Shown: one piece after another, positions 1 through 10,406 of the stretch | Layout: every line of letters begins with the position of its first letter | Position numbering within the stretch: the first letter of the stretch is position 1 | Origin: Streptococcus oriscaviae | Lineage (GTDB): Bacteria > Bacillota > Bacilli > Lactobacillales > Streptococcaceae | Length of the DNA: 64,000 nucleotides | NCBI RefSeq assembly: GCF_018137985.1 | Contig: NZ_CP073084.1 | Coordinates: forward strand, 1,054,001-1,118,000 | Direction of reading: 5' to 3' | Notes under the pieces: generated by a model | What the model was told of the DNA's origin: nothing | Database searches by the model: none | What the model saw: only the letters and a program-made list of their open reading frames with translations | Program-made: the position numbers and the translations under genes

Positions 1-32
1 GCAAGCCGAACATCTCTTTGTATCCTAGATAA

Positions 33-105
33 TGGAGCCTAGCGGGATCGAACCGCTGACCTCCTGCGTGCAAAGCAGGCGCTCTCCCAGCTGAGCTAAG
101 GCCCC
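33..105 (-). tRNA. tRNA-Ala (anticodon TGC)
   Basis: Read on the minus strand the 73 bases fold as a standard cloverleaf. The acceptor stem GGGGCCT pairs with AGGCTCC, the anticodon loop carries TGC, the T-arm reads GGTTCGATCC and the gene ends in an encoded A of the discriminator region. It lies downstream of the 16S gene on the same strand, which is the usual place for tRNA-Ala in a 16S-23S spacer. The 23S gene would start beyond base 1, outside the window. Confidence 0.97.
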
Positions 106-231
106 GTACATGTTAATGTACCTGTTAACGTATTTAATTGTTTCGATATAATATCATTTCTTGAGACGCTGGTCCCTGTCGTGCACTAGCTCCGCTAGTT
201 TCGACAAAGCTTCAACCTAACGGTTTCGCTT

Positions 232-248
232 AGCTGAGCTAAGGCCCC
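232..248 (-). repeat. Partial copy of the tRNA-Ala 5' end in the 16S-tRNA spacer
   Basis: Seventeen bases here are identical to the 5' end of tRNA-Ala at 89-105. They cover the acceptor strand and the start of the D-arm and then diverge. The rest of the spacer (106-299) contains no other RNA gene that I can recognise. The copy looks like the scar of a recombination or duplication inside the spacer. It could not fold as a tRNA. Confidence 0.7.
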
Positions 249-295
249 ACAAGACCTCTCAAAATTAAAGAAGACTAACGTACAGGTTTCCATTT

Positions 296-1858
<1,563 letters not shown>

Positions 1859-2010
1859 ATAATCGTTTGTCCGGCTAAGCACTCTGGCTTATCCGTTTAT
1901 TGTTTTGTCATTGACGATTTATCTCTTAGATAAATCACCCTGCACGTTTGGTTCGTCTTCTTTAATTTTCAAAGGTCTTGTGCTCGCCCTCATCAGGCGA
2001 CAACTATATC

Positions 2011-2039
2011 AGTATATCAGATACCTACGACCCTGTCAA
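2011..2039 (-). promoter_or_regulatory. rRNA operon promoter
   Basis: On the minus strand there is a perfect -35 TTGACA (2034-2039), a 17-base spacer and a -10 TATACT (2011-2016). It lies about 150 bases upstream of the 16S 5' end, as expected for a rrn leader. The rest of 1859-2127 holds only this leader and no gene that I can support. Confidence 0.9.
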
Positions 2040-2127
2040 CTACTTTTTCTCCTTTTTTTGAATTTTTTCGTGATTTTTTTCGTGGCCGTCGCCGATGGTT
2101 GTTTTTGCCAGATTATATCAGAATAGC

Positions 2128-2152
2128 AAAAACCGACCCGGCTAGGTCGGTT
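2128..2152 (-). terminator. Terminator of the opp operon
   Basis: An 8-bp stem (AACCGACC with GGTCGGTT, loop CGGCTA) is followed on the minus strand by a T run. It starts six bases after the oppC stop codon. It separates the opp operon from the downstream rRNA promoter. Confidence 0.9.
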
Positions 2153-2157
2153 TGTTA

Positions 2158-3060
2158 TTATCCCAAACGTTGTTTTGCATCGGCAGCACGTTGGAAGGCT
2201 TGGCCGATATAGTTGATGCAGAGCATCATTACAAGGATAAACAGAGCCGCAGGTAGCCAAATCCAGGTTTTGTTTTCCAAGATGTCAGCATTGCGGGCGT
2301 TTGAAATCAGGGTTCCTAAACTTGGTACGGTTGATGGTAGACCAAAACCAAGGTAGGTCAAAGAAGTTTCAATACCAATATTCCCTGCAAAGTTCAAGGT
2401 TAGGTTAACGATGATGAGGGAGCTCAAGTTCGGCAAGATTTCTCTGAACATAATCATGAAGTCACTTGAACCCAGAGTTTTTGAAGCACTAACGTAGTCT
2501 AAACGAGATTCTGATAGTGTTCTTGTCCGGAACAAACGGGCTTTGAAAGTCCAATAAAAGGCACTCATGATGAGGATGAAATGATAGATAGTATAGTTTT
2601 TGATAACTGTTACAAACACAATAATCATCATTGTCATCGGCAGAATCATGATAAAGTCAACGACCCGCATGAGGAAGCCATCAATGCGTCCGCCGTAGTA
2701 TCCAGAAATAATACCGAGCGATACACCGATAAAACTTGTAATAATGGTAATCGAAAATCCGATAAGAATGGAATTACGAGCACCGATAATCAGCTGACCG
2801 AAGATGTCTTTACCACCTTCATCTGTTCCAAGAATGAAGCCATCGACTCCCGGCTCTAGATAACGGCCCATCAAGTTTACTTTCATAACCTCTTCTTGAT
2901 TCAGCAAGGCCGCTCCGATAAAGACCGTTAACAAAATGGTTACGAGGAGGATAAGGGAACCTAGGGCTACCTTATCTTTCATAAACTCCCGAGCGATAAT
3001 ACGGAATCCACCTGGAGGAGTAGAAGCCGTTTGTTGTTGTTTCTTTGTTTCTTTACTCAC
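2158..3060 (-). CDS. oppC: Oligopeptide ABC transporter permease OppC
   Basis: The 300-residue integral membrane protein has an N-terminal membrane anchor (about residues 30-55), an extracytoplasmic region, and five further hydrophobic segments forming the binding-protein-dependent permease domain. An EAA-like cytoplasmic loop (DYVSASKTLGSSD, about residues 185-200) docks on the ATPases. It pairs with OppB to form the channel for peptides delivered by OppA. It is the last gene of the operon, 13 bases after oppB, and is followed at once by a terminator. The length and N-terminal cytoplasmic extension are typical of OppC/DppC/AmiD. Substrate range cannot be read from the sequence. Confidence 0.93.
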   Translation of the reverse strand: MSKETKKQQQTASTPPGGFRIIAREFMKDKVALGSLILLVTILLTVFIGAALLNQEEVMKVNLMGRYLEPGVDGFILGTDEGGKDIFGQLIIGARNSILIGFSITIITSFIGVSLGIISGYYGGRIDGFLMRVVDFIMILPMTMMIIVFVTVIKNYTIYHFILIMSAFYWTFKARLFRTRTLSESRLDYVSASKTLGSSDFMIMFREILPNLSSLIIVNLTLNFAGNIGIETSLTYLGFGLPSTVPSLGTLISNARNADILENKTWIWLPAALFILVMMLCINYIGQAFQRAADAKQRLG

Positions 3061-3073
3061 TTTGACTTCTCCT

Positions 3074-4030
3074 TTACTTCACGCGGATACGCGGATCAAC
3101 AATACTCATAATAATATCTGACAAAAGGGTACCCAAGAGTGTTGCAAAACCAAATAACAAGATAAGAGCCAAGACAACACTGTAATCACGGGTTGTTAAT
3201 GAACTAATGAAGAGTTGCCCCATACCTGGGTAAGTGAAGATAGATTCTACGAAAATCGCCCCACCAATCAAACCAGTCAATTCATACCCCAAGAAGGATG
3301 CAATCGGCAAAATAGAATTGCGGAAGATATGACGGTTGTAAACAACCTTCTCTGGAACACCCTTCGCACGAGCAGTCCGAACGTAGTCCTGTCCTTTAGC
3401 GTCGATTACTCCTGTTCTCAGGTATTGAATCGTACCTGTCGTGGAGAGAATGGCCATGGTCAGAGCAGGAAGGATCATGTGATGCAAACGGCTAGCCAAG
3501 AGTGCAAACCCTTCAACACCAGAATCTACCGAACCACGGGTTGGGAACCATCCCAAGGTGAAGCCAAACAACCATAGAAGGAGGATGGCAAAGATGAAGA
3601 TAGGAGTTGAGAAGGTCAAAAAGTTATAGAGGACAATCGCACGATCAGCAAGAGAGTTCTGGTAGCGACCTGCAATCATACCAAGTGGCAAGGCGATAAG
3701 GTAGGTCAGAATCATCGTCAAAAGCGACAACCAAATCGTGTTGTTCAGACGTTCCATAACAATGTTGATAACTGGTTGTTTGAAGAGGAAACTTTGACCG
3801 AAATCACCTTGCAAGATGTTACCAATCCATCTGAAATATTGAATATGAATTGGGTCATAGTAGCCTGCTTCAATTCGCATCTTTTCAATAATGGCTGGGT
3901 CAATAGACGGGTCAATCATCCCTGTAAATGGATCCCCCGGCATCATCTTGGCCACGAAGAAGGCGATGATACTAAGAATAATCACCTGAGGAATCATCAT
4001 CAATAAACGACGTAATATTGTTTTCCACAT
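3074..4030 (-). CDS. oppB: Oligopeptide ABC transporter permease OppB
   Basis: The 318-residue permease has six hydrophobic segments. The first begins near residue 10, and an N-terminal OppB-type region contains the MPGDPF motif (about residues 30-35). The EAA-like loop around DYVRTARAKGV (about residues 216-226) is the ATPase contact. The gene begins one base after the oppF stop and lies 13 bases before oppC, so it is translated as part of the same transcript. It forms the heterodimeric pore with OppC in the cytoplasmic membrane. The family is clear; whether the substrates are nutritional oligopeptides or signalling peptides is not. Confidence 0.93.
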   Translation of the reverse strand: MWKTILRRLLMMIPQVIILSIIAFFVAKMMPGDPFTGMIDPSIDPAIIEKMRIEAGYYDPIHIQYFRWIGNILQGDFGQSFLFKQPVINIVMERLNNTIWLSLLTMILTYLIALPLGMIAGRYQNSLADRAIVLYNFLTFSTPIFIFAILLLWLFGFTLGWFPTRGSVDSGVEGFALLASRLHHMILPALTMAILSTTGTIQYLRTGVIDAKGQDYVRTARAKGVPEKVVYNRHIFRNSILPIASFLGYELTGLIGGAIFVESIFTYPGMGQLFISSLTTRDYSVVLALILLFGFATLLGTLLSDIIMSIVDPRIRVK

Positions 4031-4031
4031 C

Positions 4032-4973
4032 TTAGATTTTTCCTCCTTCCGGCAAGGCTACCTGATGGGTCGCTGAGAACGACTGCAGGTCGTAGACGCG
4101 ACCGTTCTCATCGTAGTAAAGACCTTGTTTTTCTTGATATTCTTTTTCTGCTGCCAAACGATTTTCCTTGTTTTTCTGGCGGTTGACTGGGTCGATAACC
4201 GGGATAGCAGACAACAAGCGTTTGGTGTAGATGTGTTGCGGGTTGTTGTAAATATCTCCCTTGCTTCCTGTTTCAACGAAGCGACCGCGATACATGATGA
4301 AGAGTTCGTCACACATGTGCTGAACCACACCAAGGTCGTGGGAAATGAAGAGATAGCTTAATTTGAACTCATCTTGAATACGTTTCATGTAGTTCAACAC
4401 CTGCGCCTGAACAGATAGGTCCAAGGCAGAAACGGGCTCATCGGCAATAATCAACCGTGGGTTGCTTGCCAAGGCACGAGCAACACCGATACGTTGGCGC
4501 TGACCACCAGAAAATTCGTGTGGGTACTTGATTAAAGCTTCTTCGTTGAGTCCGATGGTATCAAGCAACTGGAGGACTTTCTTCTTTTCTTCATCTGGAG
4601 AGAGGCGTTCAAAGTTACGGATTGGCTCAGCAATAATGTCTAAAATACGCTTTTTAGGGTTGAAACTAGACAAGGAATCCTGGAAGATCATTTGCACATC
4701 ACGATTGAAGGCACCTTTTTTTCTACGGGATTTGTTGGTGATGTCTTGTCCTTCGTAAATGATTTGTCCTGCTGTTGAGCGTTCCAAACCAATGATGGCT
4801 TTACCGATGGTTGATTTTCCTGAACCGGACTCTCCAACAAGTCCGTAGGTCTTTCCTTCTTCAAAGTTGATGTTCACACCGTCAACGGCATACACATGGT
4901 CGGTGACACGGTTAAAGAAGCCACTACGAATCGGATAATGAACTTTTAAATCTTTAACTTCAATAAATCCCAT
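4032..4973 (-). CDS. oppF: Oligopeptide ABC transporter ATPase OppF
   Basis: The 313-residue cytoplasmic ATPase has a Walker A motif GESGSGKST (about residues 47-55), an ABC signature FSGGQRQR (about 155-162), a Walker B motif LIIADEP (about 174-180) and the C-terminal OppF extension (from about residue 235). It works with OppD as the two nucleotide-binding subunits. The gene starts two bases after the oppD stop and ends one base before oppB, which indicates tight translational coupling. All catalytic motifs are intact. Confidence 0.94.
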   Translation of the reverse strand: MGFIEVKDLKVHYPIRSGFFNRVTDHVYAVDGVNINFEEGKTYGLVGESGSGKSTIGKAIIGLERSTAGQIIYEGQDITNKSRRKKGAFNRDVQMIFQDSLSSFNPKKRILDIIAEPIRNFERLSPDEEKKKVLQLLDTIGLNEEALIKYPHEFSGGQRQRIGVARALASNPRLIIADEPVSALDLSVQAQVLNYMKRIQDEFKLSYLFISHDLGVVQHMCDELFIMYRGRFVETGSKGDIYNNPQHIYTKRLLSAIPVIDPVNRQKNKENRLAAEKEYQEKQGLYYDENGRVYDLQSFSATHQVALPEGGKI

Positions 4974-4975
4974 TT

Positions 4976-5974
4976 TTAGGCTTCCTCCTTAAAGTAGAAT
5001 GTTTCATAACAAGTACAACGCACAAAGTGGTTTGGTGAAACTTCGTGCATGCCAGGGTTTGCTTCGTGGGCTTCCTGCTTAAGCCATGGAATCCGCGGTG
5101 CAAAACGGCAACCTGTACGAATCATCTTGGTGATTGGCGGCACGATTCCTTCGATAACGTGCAAATCGCCACCCTCGCTACCTGATTGTGGGTTTGATTT
5201 GAGCAGCGAGCGGGTATATGGGTGTTTTGGATTGGTGAAGAGTTCCTCTACTGGAGCCACTTCTACAAATTGTCCGCCGTACATAACGGCTACTCGATCT
5301 GCTGTTTCTGCAACAACACCGAGGTCGTGAGTAATCAAAATGATACCTGAGCCTGTTTCTGCCTGAATGTCGTTAAGCAAATCCAAGATTTGTGCCTGAA
5401 TGGTCACGTCTAGGGCAGTGGTTGGTTCATCAGCGATAATAATTGGTGGTTTACATGACAAGGCAATGGCAATGATAATCCGCTGACGCATCCCTCCTGA
5501 GAGTTCATGCGGGTATTGCTTGAAAGTACGTTGCGGATTTGGAATACCTACTTGTGCCAATAATTCCAAGACGCGCTCTTTGCGTTCTGCTGCATTCAAA
5601 TCCGTGTGGTAAACAAGAGCTTCATCAATCTGAGAACCGATGGTCATCAGAGGGTTGAGGGAAGCCAATGGATCTTGGAAAATCATACCAATGTCATTTC
5701 CACGAATGGTATTGTACTTGGCTTCATCCATACCAACCAATTCTTGGTTGTTGTACTGAATGCTGCCTTGAATCTTTGTGTTTAGCGGATTGTGCAAGCC
5801 CATGATAGTGGTTGCCAGGGTTGACTTACCACAACCGGATTCTCCCACTATCGCAAGAATTTCATTCTTTTGAAGATTGATGGAAACACCATCTACTGCG
5901 TCAAAAAAATCGTCGCCAATTCGGAATCCGACGTGTAAATCTTTAATTTCTAAAAGCGGTTTTTCCTTACTCAC
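4976..5974 (-). CDS. oppD: Oligopeptide ABC transporter ATPase OppD
   Basis: The 332-residue ATPase has Walker A GESGCGKST (about residues 43-51), the signature LSGGMRQR (about 158-165), Walker B IIIADEP (about 178-184) and the C-terminal oligopeptide-transporter domain with GCRFAPR near residue 292. It is the first gene after oppA, separated by about 260 bases that contain the oppA terminator. The downstream DFBC genes may therefore be made by read-through or from their own weak promoter (a possible -10 TATACT on the minus strand at 6128-6133). A ribosome-binding site AAAGGAGG lies just upstream of the start. Confidence 0.94.
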   Translation of the reverse strand: MSKEKPLLEIKDLHVGFRIGDDFFDAVDGVSINLQKNEILAIVGESGCGKSTLATTIMGLHNPLNTKIQGSIQYNNQELVGMDEAKYNTIRGNDIGMIFQDPLASLNPLMTIGSQIDEALVYHTDLNAAERKERVLELLAQVGIPNPQRTFKQYPHELSGGMRQRIIIAIALSCKPPIIIADEPTTALDVTIQAQILDLLNDIQAETGSGIILITHDLGVVAETADRVAVMYGGQFVEVAPVEELFTNPKHPYTRSLLKSNPQSGSEGGDLHVIEGIVPPITKMIRTGCRFAPRIPWLKQEAHEANPGMHEVSPNHFVRCTCYETFYFKEEA

Positions 5975-6182
5975 GCTTTTCCTCCTTTTGTCATCAGCCA
6001 GACCACCCTAGGTCGTGCTAGTCGATTCTATCCTTATTCTTATTAAAATAGAATATTTCTATTAGTCTACCACAAATGGCCTCTTTGCGCTAGCTATTTT
6101 AATAAAAATGAATCGCAGGCTGGCTAGAGTATACCTAACTAATATAACATATTTGAATGATATTTTATACATACCAACCTGA

Positions 6183-6207
6183 AAAAAGCCAACCAAGTTG
6201 GCTTTTT
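6183..6207 (-). terminator. Terminator between oppA and oppD
   Basis: An 11-bp perfect stem (AAAAAGCCAAC with GTTGGCTTTTT, 3-base loop) with a T run follows the oppA stop. Its position inside the opp cluster suggests that oppA is made in excess over oppDFBC, as is common for binding-protein genes. That effect is inferred. Confidence 0.88.
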
Positions 6208-6236
6208 CAGATTAGACCTTCCGTCTTATGGTATGT

Positions 6237-8030
6237 TTATTCTGAAACGACACCTTTGTCAGCTGTCAATTCAACCTTTTCCCAAGCCTGAACTGAACCT
6301 TTAGATGCTGAACCATAGTAGTTGTCAAAGTATTTCACGCGTTTGTTTACCGCAGTCAACTCTTCGTTTTCAAATGTTGGAATAGCAAAGGCTTGTTCGT
6401 AAGCATATTGTTGCCATTTCTTGAAGTTTTCAACATTTGTCTTTTCATCAAATGATTCTACAGAAGCAATAGCTTTGAGCAAGGCAGTGTTCTCATCTGA
6501 TACGAAACGTGAGAAGTTGAACATTGCGCTTGGTCCCCAAAGACCTGTTGGGTCTGGATCATAACCTGTTGACCAGCCACCAGCGTACATGTCGATGTTG
6601 GCATCGTTGGCTTGCAACATATCGTAGAATGAGTTGATTTCAATCGTACGACCTGTGTAAAGCTGAACATCCAAACCAACTTCTTTCCACCATGTCAAGT
6701 ATTGTTGGATAAGGGTTTCGTTTGCTTCTGTACGCTTACGAGCAGCAAAGTTGATAGTGAGTTTTTCACCATTTGGATCTTCGCGAAGGCCATCACCATC
6801 TACATCCTTGTAGCCTGCTTCATCCAAGAGCTCTTTTGCTTTTTCTGGGTCGTAGGTGTATCCTGGCAACTCAGAATCGTGTACATCGCCGAAGAAGGAG
6901 ATAATCAATGAGTTTGCCGGACGATACAGACCATTGTAAAGCGCTTCGCCTGCTTGTTTTGTATCGATAGCGTAGGCAATCGCTTGACGAAGATTAACGT
7001 TGTTCATCTTCGCACTTTCATTCATCACATTCTTCTTAGCAGTTTCATCGTAGGTTCCAAGGTTGAATGAGATGTACTCATAAACTGAAGCCAGACTTCC
7101 TGTAACTGTGATGTTTGACAGGTCTTTGTAAGAGTCCAACTGGTCTGTTGGCATGTCAGCGATGTCGTAGTTACCAGCTTTCATCTCAGATACGATGGTG
7201 TCTGGTGAAACAATGTCCATCTTCACGCTGTCCAATTTTGGTTTGCCTTTGAAGTAGTTCTCGTTGGCTACAAAGGTAACAGACTCACCGCTAACGATGT
7301 CTTTTACCTTGAATGGTCCCATACCTACATGCTTAGCTGTACGAGAGTACTCGCTTGCTTCCCAGTCTGCTACTGGAATGTCTTTGTAGATGTGCTCTGG
7401 CATAACGAATGCAGGGACATTACCACCAGCATACATCATAGAAGGAGTCATTTCTTTCACGTTCAAGACAACTGTGTAGTCATCCACCTTCTCAAGACCT
7501 GAGATGTCAGTTGCTGTTCCTGCAACGAACTCATCCATACCGACGATGTTGGTAAAGCGGTCGTCGAAACGTACACCAGTATAACCCTTATCTGCCATCG
7601 CCTTGATGGTGAAGATGTAGTCATCAATAGTGAAGGCTTCGCCGTCTGACCACTTGTAGTCTTTACCAGTCAAAGTAACGGTCAGCTTCTTGCCTTCGAT
7701 GTCAAAGTCCACCTTAGCAAGACCTGAGTCGTCCAACTTACGGTTGCCGTCATAGCCAAACATAGAACTATCGACCATCCCACCAAAAGTAGAGTCAACG
7801 TTATTGTCTGTCAACTCGTCAATCAAAAGACCGGTAGAAGTTGATGCAGCAACAATAGCATAGTTCAATTGACCGCCTGAAATCGCGTCCCCATCGTGAG
7901 TCACTTCAGCAGGGAAAGTTGTTTCCGGAGCTTTTGAACTTGTTGAAGATTTAGAACCACAAGCCACAAGTACAGATGCAGACAAAAGCGTTACACCTGC
8001 AAGAGCAAGCCAGTTACGTTTCTTTTTCAT
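6237..8030 (-). CDS. oppA: Oligopeptide-binding lipoprotein OppA
   Basis: The 597-residue extracellular lipoprotein has a basic N-terminus, a hydrophobic signal segment and a lipobox LVAC with the lipidated cysteine at residue 24. A Ser/Thr-rich linker precedes the large SBP_bac_5 (DppA/OppA) domain. It captures peptides and delivers them to OppBC. The length is typical for the Gram-positive OppA/AmiA family. A GAGGTG ribosome-binding site precedes ATG 8030. The promoter is shared back to back with dacA, and a CodY-like box lies just upstream. The gene is followed by its own terminator and then oppDFBC. Confidence 0.94.
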   Translation of the reverse strand: MKKKRNWLALAGVTLLSASVLVACGSKSSTSSKAPETTFPAEVTHDGDAISGGQLNYAIVAASTSTGLLIDELTDNNVDSTFGGMVDSSMFGYDGNRKLDDSGLAKVDFDIEGKKLTVTLTGKDYKWSDGEAFTIDDYIFTIKAMADKGYTGVRFDDRFTNIVGMDEFVAGTATDISGLEKVDDYTVVLNVKEMTPSMMYAGGNVPAFVMPEHIYKDIPVADWEASEYSRTAKHVGMGPFKVKDIVSGESVTFVANENYFKGKPKLDSVKMDIVSPDTIVSEMKAGNYDIADMPTDQLDSYKDLSNITVTGSLASVYEYISFNLGTYDETAKKNVMNESAKMNNVNLRQAIAYAIDTKQAGEALYNGLYRPANSLIISFFGDVHDSELPGYTYDPEKAKELLDEAGYKDVDGDGLREDPNGEKLTINFAARKRTEANETLIQQYLTWWKEVGLDVQLYTGRTIEINSFYDMLQANDANIDMYAGGWSTGYDPDPTGLWGPSAMFNFSRFVSDENTALLKAIASVESFDEKTNVENFKKWQQYAYEQAFAIPTFENEELTAVNKRVKYFDNYYGSASKGSVQAWEKVELTADKGVVSE

Positions 8031-8080
8031 AAAACACCTCTATGTATTTTTTTGCAGACCATTTCATGTCTATGCATATT

Positions 8081-8089
8081 ATTATACCA
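8081..8089 (-). promoter_or_regulatory. oppA promoter (extended -10)
   Basis: The minus strand reads TGGTATAAT, an extended -10 element, about 50 bases upstream of the oppA start. The -35 region (about 8104-8109) is poor, which fits an extended -10 promoter. Confidence 0.75.
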
Positions 8090-8111
8090 TAAAAATTTCT
8101 TAAAGAAAGCG

Positions 8112-8126
8112 TTTTGTCAGAAAATT
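8112..8126. promoter_or_regulatory. CodY-like box upstream of oppA
   Basis: The 15 bases match the CodY consensus AATTTTCWGAAAATT at 12 of 15 positions and keep the core TCAGAAAATT. The box sits directly upstream of the oppA -35 region. CodY control of opp genes is established in lactococci and streptococci; here it is inferred from the site alone. Confidence 0.55.
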
Positions 8127-8199
8127 TTGTAAAAGCTTAAATTTTCATTTTTTTCTAATAATTTGCAAAACCACTTTCATTTCTTGCTTCCTCTTTTTG

Positions 8200-8208
8200 T
8201 GGTATAAT
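8200..8208 (+). promoter_or_regulatory. dacA promoter (extended -10)
   Basis: TGGTATAAT is an extended -10 located about 30 bases upstream of the dacA start. It is divergent from the oppA promoter and about 110 bases away. Confidence 0.75.
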
Positions 8209-8237
8209 AGGGCAATTGAGTTCTGAAAGGATGTATT

Positions 8238-9482
8238 ATGCGTAAATATATTGCCCTCTTGGTCGGACTGGCTCTGTCTCTGTTTTTGGGCGGCCCCAAG
8301 CTTGCTGCTGAGGATTTTTCTGTTGCTGCCAAGCATGCGATTGCTGTTGAGGTCAGCACTGGAAAAATTCTATACGAACAGGATTCCCAAACACAAGCAG
8401 GTGTTGCCTCTATCACAAAATTGCTAACTGTCTATTTGGTTTACGAAGCGATTGAAAAGGGAGAACTCCAATTGACAACTCCTGTGGATATTTCTGATTA
8501 TCCATTTAGTTTAACCAGCAATCCCTTGTTAACCAATGTTATCCTAGATTCTCGGAATTATACAGTAGAGGAGCTGCTCCATGCTTCACTGATTTCTTCA
8601 TCTAATAGTGCCGCTATTGCGCTGGCAGAAAAAATCGCCGGAAGCGAAACAGCTTTCGTTGATCGCATGAGGGAAAAATTGAAAGAGTGGGGTATCACAG
8701 AAGCAAAGATTTATAATGTTTCTGGCTTGGACAATGAGGATTCGGGAGAACATATTTACCCTGGTTCTAAGACCGAAGACTTTAACACCCTGTCCGCACT
8801 GGATGTTGCTATCATCACTCGCAAGCTCATCTTGGACTTCCCTCAAGTCTTGGACATCACCTCAAAACTAGCTTTTGATTTGGAAGGTGAAACCTACTAT
8901 AATACCAACCAGATGCTAGAAGGAGGCACCCATGCCAGAGGGGGTGTGGATGGTCTAAAAACAGGTTTTTCAGACGCAACTGGTGCTTCATTTGTCGCAA
9001 CAACTACTCAAAATGATATGCGCATCATCACCGTCGTTATTCAAGCAACCGATGGAAATATCGACCCTGATAATCGCTTTGTAGCAACCAACAACCTCAT
9101 CAACTATGTCTACGAGAACTTCTCAGCTGTTCCCCTCGTTGAAAAAGGCAAGCAATACAAAAAGAGTTCGGTGGCTGTTTTCAATGGTCAAACAAGCAAG
9201 GCACCTGCTGTGGCAGCTGAACAACTTCTGGTCATTCAGCGTAAAAACAGTGACAAAGAAATAACCGCTCGTTTTGAAGCGGCAACTGACGAATTGGATG
9301 CCCCGCTTACTGCTGGAACCGCAGCCGGAACACTGTACGTCAGCGATACCGACCTGATTGGAAAAGGCTATCTGGAAAAACAACCTAGCGTTGAAATGGT
9401 CATCGGTAAGGATGTCAAGGAGGCTTCTTGGCCGACCTCTTGGTGGAACCAGTTTGTCCGCTACGTCAATGAAAACCTCTAA
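8238..9482 (+). CDS. dacA: D-alanyl-D-alanine carboxypeptidase (class C low-molecular-mass PBP, DacA/PBP3)
   Basis: The 414-residue protein has a signal peptide (residues 1 to about 24, ending near LAAED). The penicillin-binding transpeptidase domain carries the three active-site motifs: S58-I-T-K61, S121-S-N123 and K241-T-G243. A PBP5-type C-terminal domain follows and the protein ends with an amphipathic membrane-anchoring helix (about residues 395-414). It trims the terminal D-Ala of peptidoglycan stem peptides outside the cell. ATG 8238 is preceded by AAAGGATG. A small membrane-protein gene follows 12 bases later and may be cotranscribed. Confidence 0.94.
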   Translation: MRKYIALLVGLALSLFLGGPKLAAEDFSVAAKHAIAVEVSTGKILYEQDSQTQAGVASITKLLTVYLVYEAIEKGELQLTTPVDISDYPFSLTSNPLLTNVILDSRNYTVEELLHASLISSSNSAAIALAEKIAGSETAFVDRMREKLKEWGITEAKIYNVSGLDNEDSGEHIYPGSKTEDFNTLSALDVAIITRKLILDFPQVLDITSKLAFDLEGETYYNTNQMLEGGTHARGGVDGLKTGFSDATGASFVATTTQNDMRIITVVIQATDGNIDPDNRFVATNNLINYVYENFSAVPLVEKGKQYKKSSVAVFNGQTSKAPAVAAEQLLVIQRKNSDKEITARFEAATDELDAPLTAGTAAGTLYVSDTDLIGKGYLEKQPSVEMVIGKDVKEASWPTSWWNQFVRYVNENL

Positions 9483-9494
9483 TTTTTAAAAGAT

Positions 9495-10109
9495 ATGAAT
9501 GTGAATCAGTTATTTTCTAATTTTCTAAGTAAAATCTGTACGATTGTTTTTGCCCTCTTAAACGGCTCCAACCTATTCTTCATGGTTGGTTTGATTGCTC
9601 TTGCAAGCACGAAAACAAACGATTCTTTCCCTCTTATTTCACTGGTACCTGAACTAACGATTATCTGCGCCATTCTTCTTTACTTTTTTGTGAGGGAAAG
9701 CCTCTATTGGTTCTTTCGTCTGGCTGGCTATCATGCCTTACCAGAGTTGCAACACTTTGGCCTAAAAGGTACAACACGCTTGCCCTTGTTTCAAAAGCAT
9801 ACTCCTTCCTATCTGGCCCTTTACCGAGAACGCAATCGTTCCATCACTTTCCTTTTCAAGGCCTTGTTAGCTCTGATCGCTGGTGTAGCGGGAGCTGTTG
9901 TTCATTTTCTTTGGCACTGGTTTACCTTTTCTTTTCCAGCTATGTTGGGAGGGATTTGGGCAAGATTGGCATTCTTCGGGCTCTGCATCCTGTCTTATCT
10001 TTTCTACCTATTTTTCAAAAAATGGTTGCTGTCCTGCTTCGTCACAAATTTCGATGTGACTGTCAGCCTCACGGAACATGAAATGCCTATTTTTTCAAAC
10101 AAACATTAA
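9495..10109 (+). CDS. Hypothetical membrane protein downstream of dacA
   Basis: I do not recognise this 204-residue protein. It has about four hydrophobic segments (roughly residues 15-40, 50-70, 118-145 and 155-178) separated by a basic cytoplasmic stretch around residues 70-115. There is no signal peptidase site and no known catalytic motif. It begins 12 bases after dacA on the same strand with only a weak AAAAGAT ribosome-binding site, so translational coupling to dacA is likely. It ends just before a strong terminator. A role near the envelope is inferred from position only. Confidence 0.75.
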   Translation: MNVNQLFSNFLSKICTIVFALLNGSNLFFMVGLIALASTKTNDSFPLISLVPELTIICAILLYFFVRESLYWFFRLAGYHALPELQHFGLKGTTRLPLFQKHTPSYLALYRERNRSITFLFKALLALIAGVAGAVVHFLWHWFTFSFPAMLGGIWARLAFFGLCILSYLFYLFFKKWLLSCFVTNFDVTVSLTEHEMPIFSNKH

Positions 10110-10114
10110 CACTA

Positions 10115-10170
10115 AAAACCACCTCAGCTACTTTGGAAGTTCTTCCTTTTGTGTAGCTGAGGTGGTTTTA
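10115..10170 (+). terminator. Terminator of the dacA transcript
   Basis: A long perfect stem (AAACCACCTCAGCTA with TAGCTGAGGTGGTTT) with a T run lies six bases after the stop codon at 10109. The following bases, 10171-10337, contain no gene that I can support. Confidence 0.9.
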
Positions 10171-10337
10171 TTATTGACCGTTTATCAAGTCGTCTCGCTA
10201 AAAAATTACTGTCGCAATTTCTTATCGCTAACTTCAGTGGGGAGTTTGATGGACTTGAACAGCTTTAGGGGCTGTTTGAGTCACAAGAAGGTATGAATTA
10301 CAACGTAGAGCGACTGCCGTCGCCCCTTATCTCCAAC

Positions 10338-10406
10338 GAGCGTTGGCATTTGTGTGTTTCAAATAGCTTCTTAGCTATTTGAAGCTACACAAATTAGCCA
10401 ACGCTC
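10338..10406 (-). terminator. Large palindrome across the sufB stop codon, probable terminator
   Basis: The 69 bases form an almost complete hairpin. The outer arms are GAGCGTTGGC and GCCAACGCTC (10 bp), and the inner arms AAATAGCT and AGCTATTT flank a TCTT loop. The sufB stop codon (10394-10396) lies inside the stem. There is no strong T run, so this may act in mRNA stability or as a bidirectional barrier rather than as a simple terminator. Confidence 0.6.

Noticed and set aside
9707..10081. A 124-codon frame overlapping the membrane protein after dacA
   Set aside because: It is a shifted frame of the gene at 9495-10109, with no ribosome-binding site and an unlikely composition.
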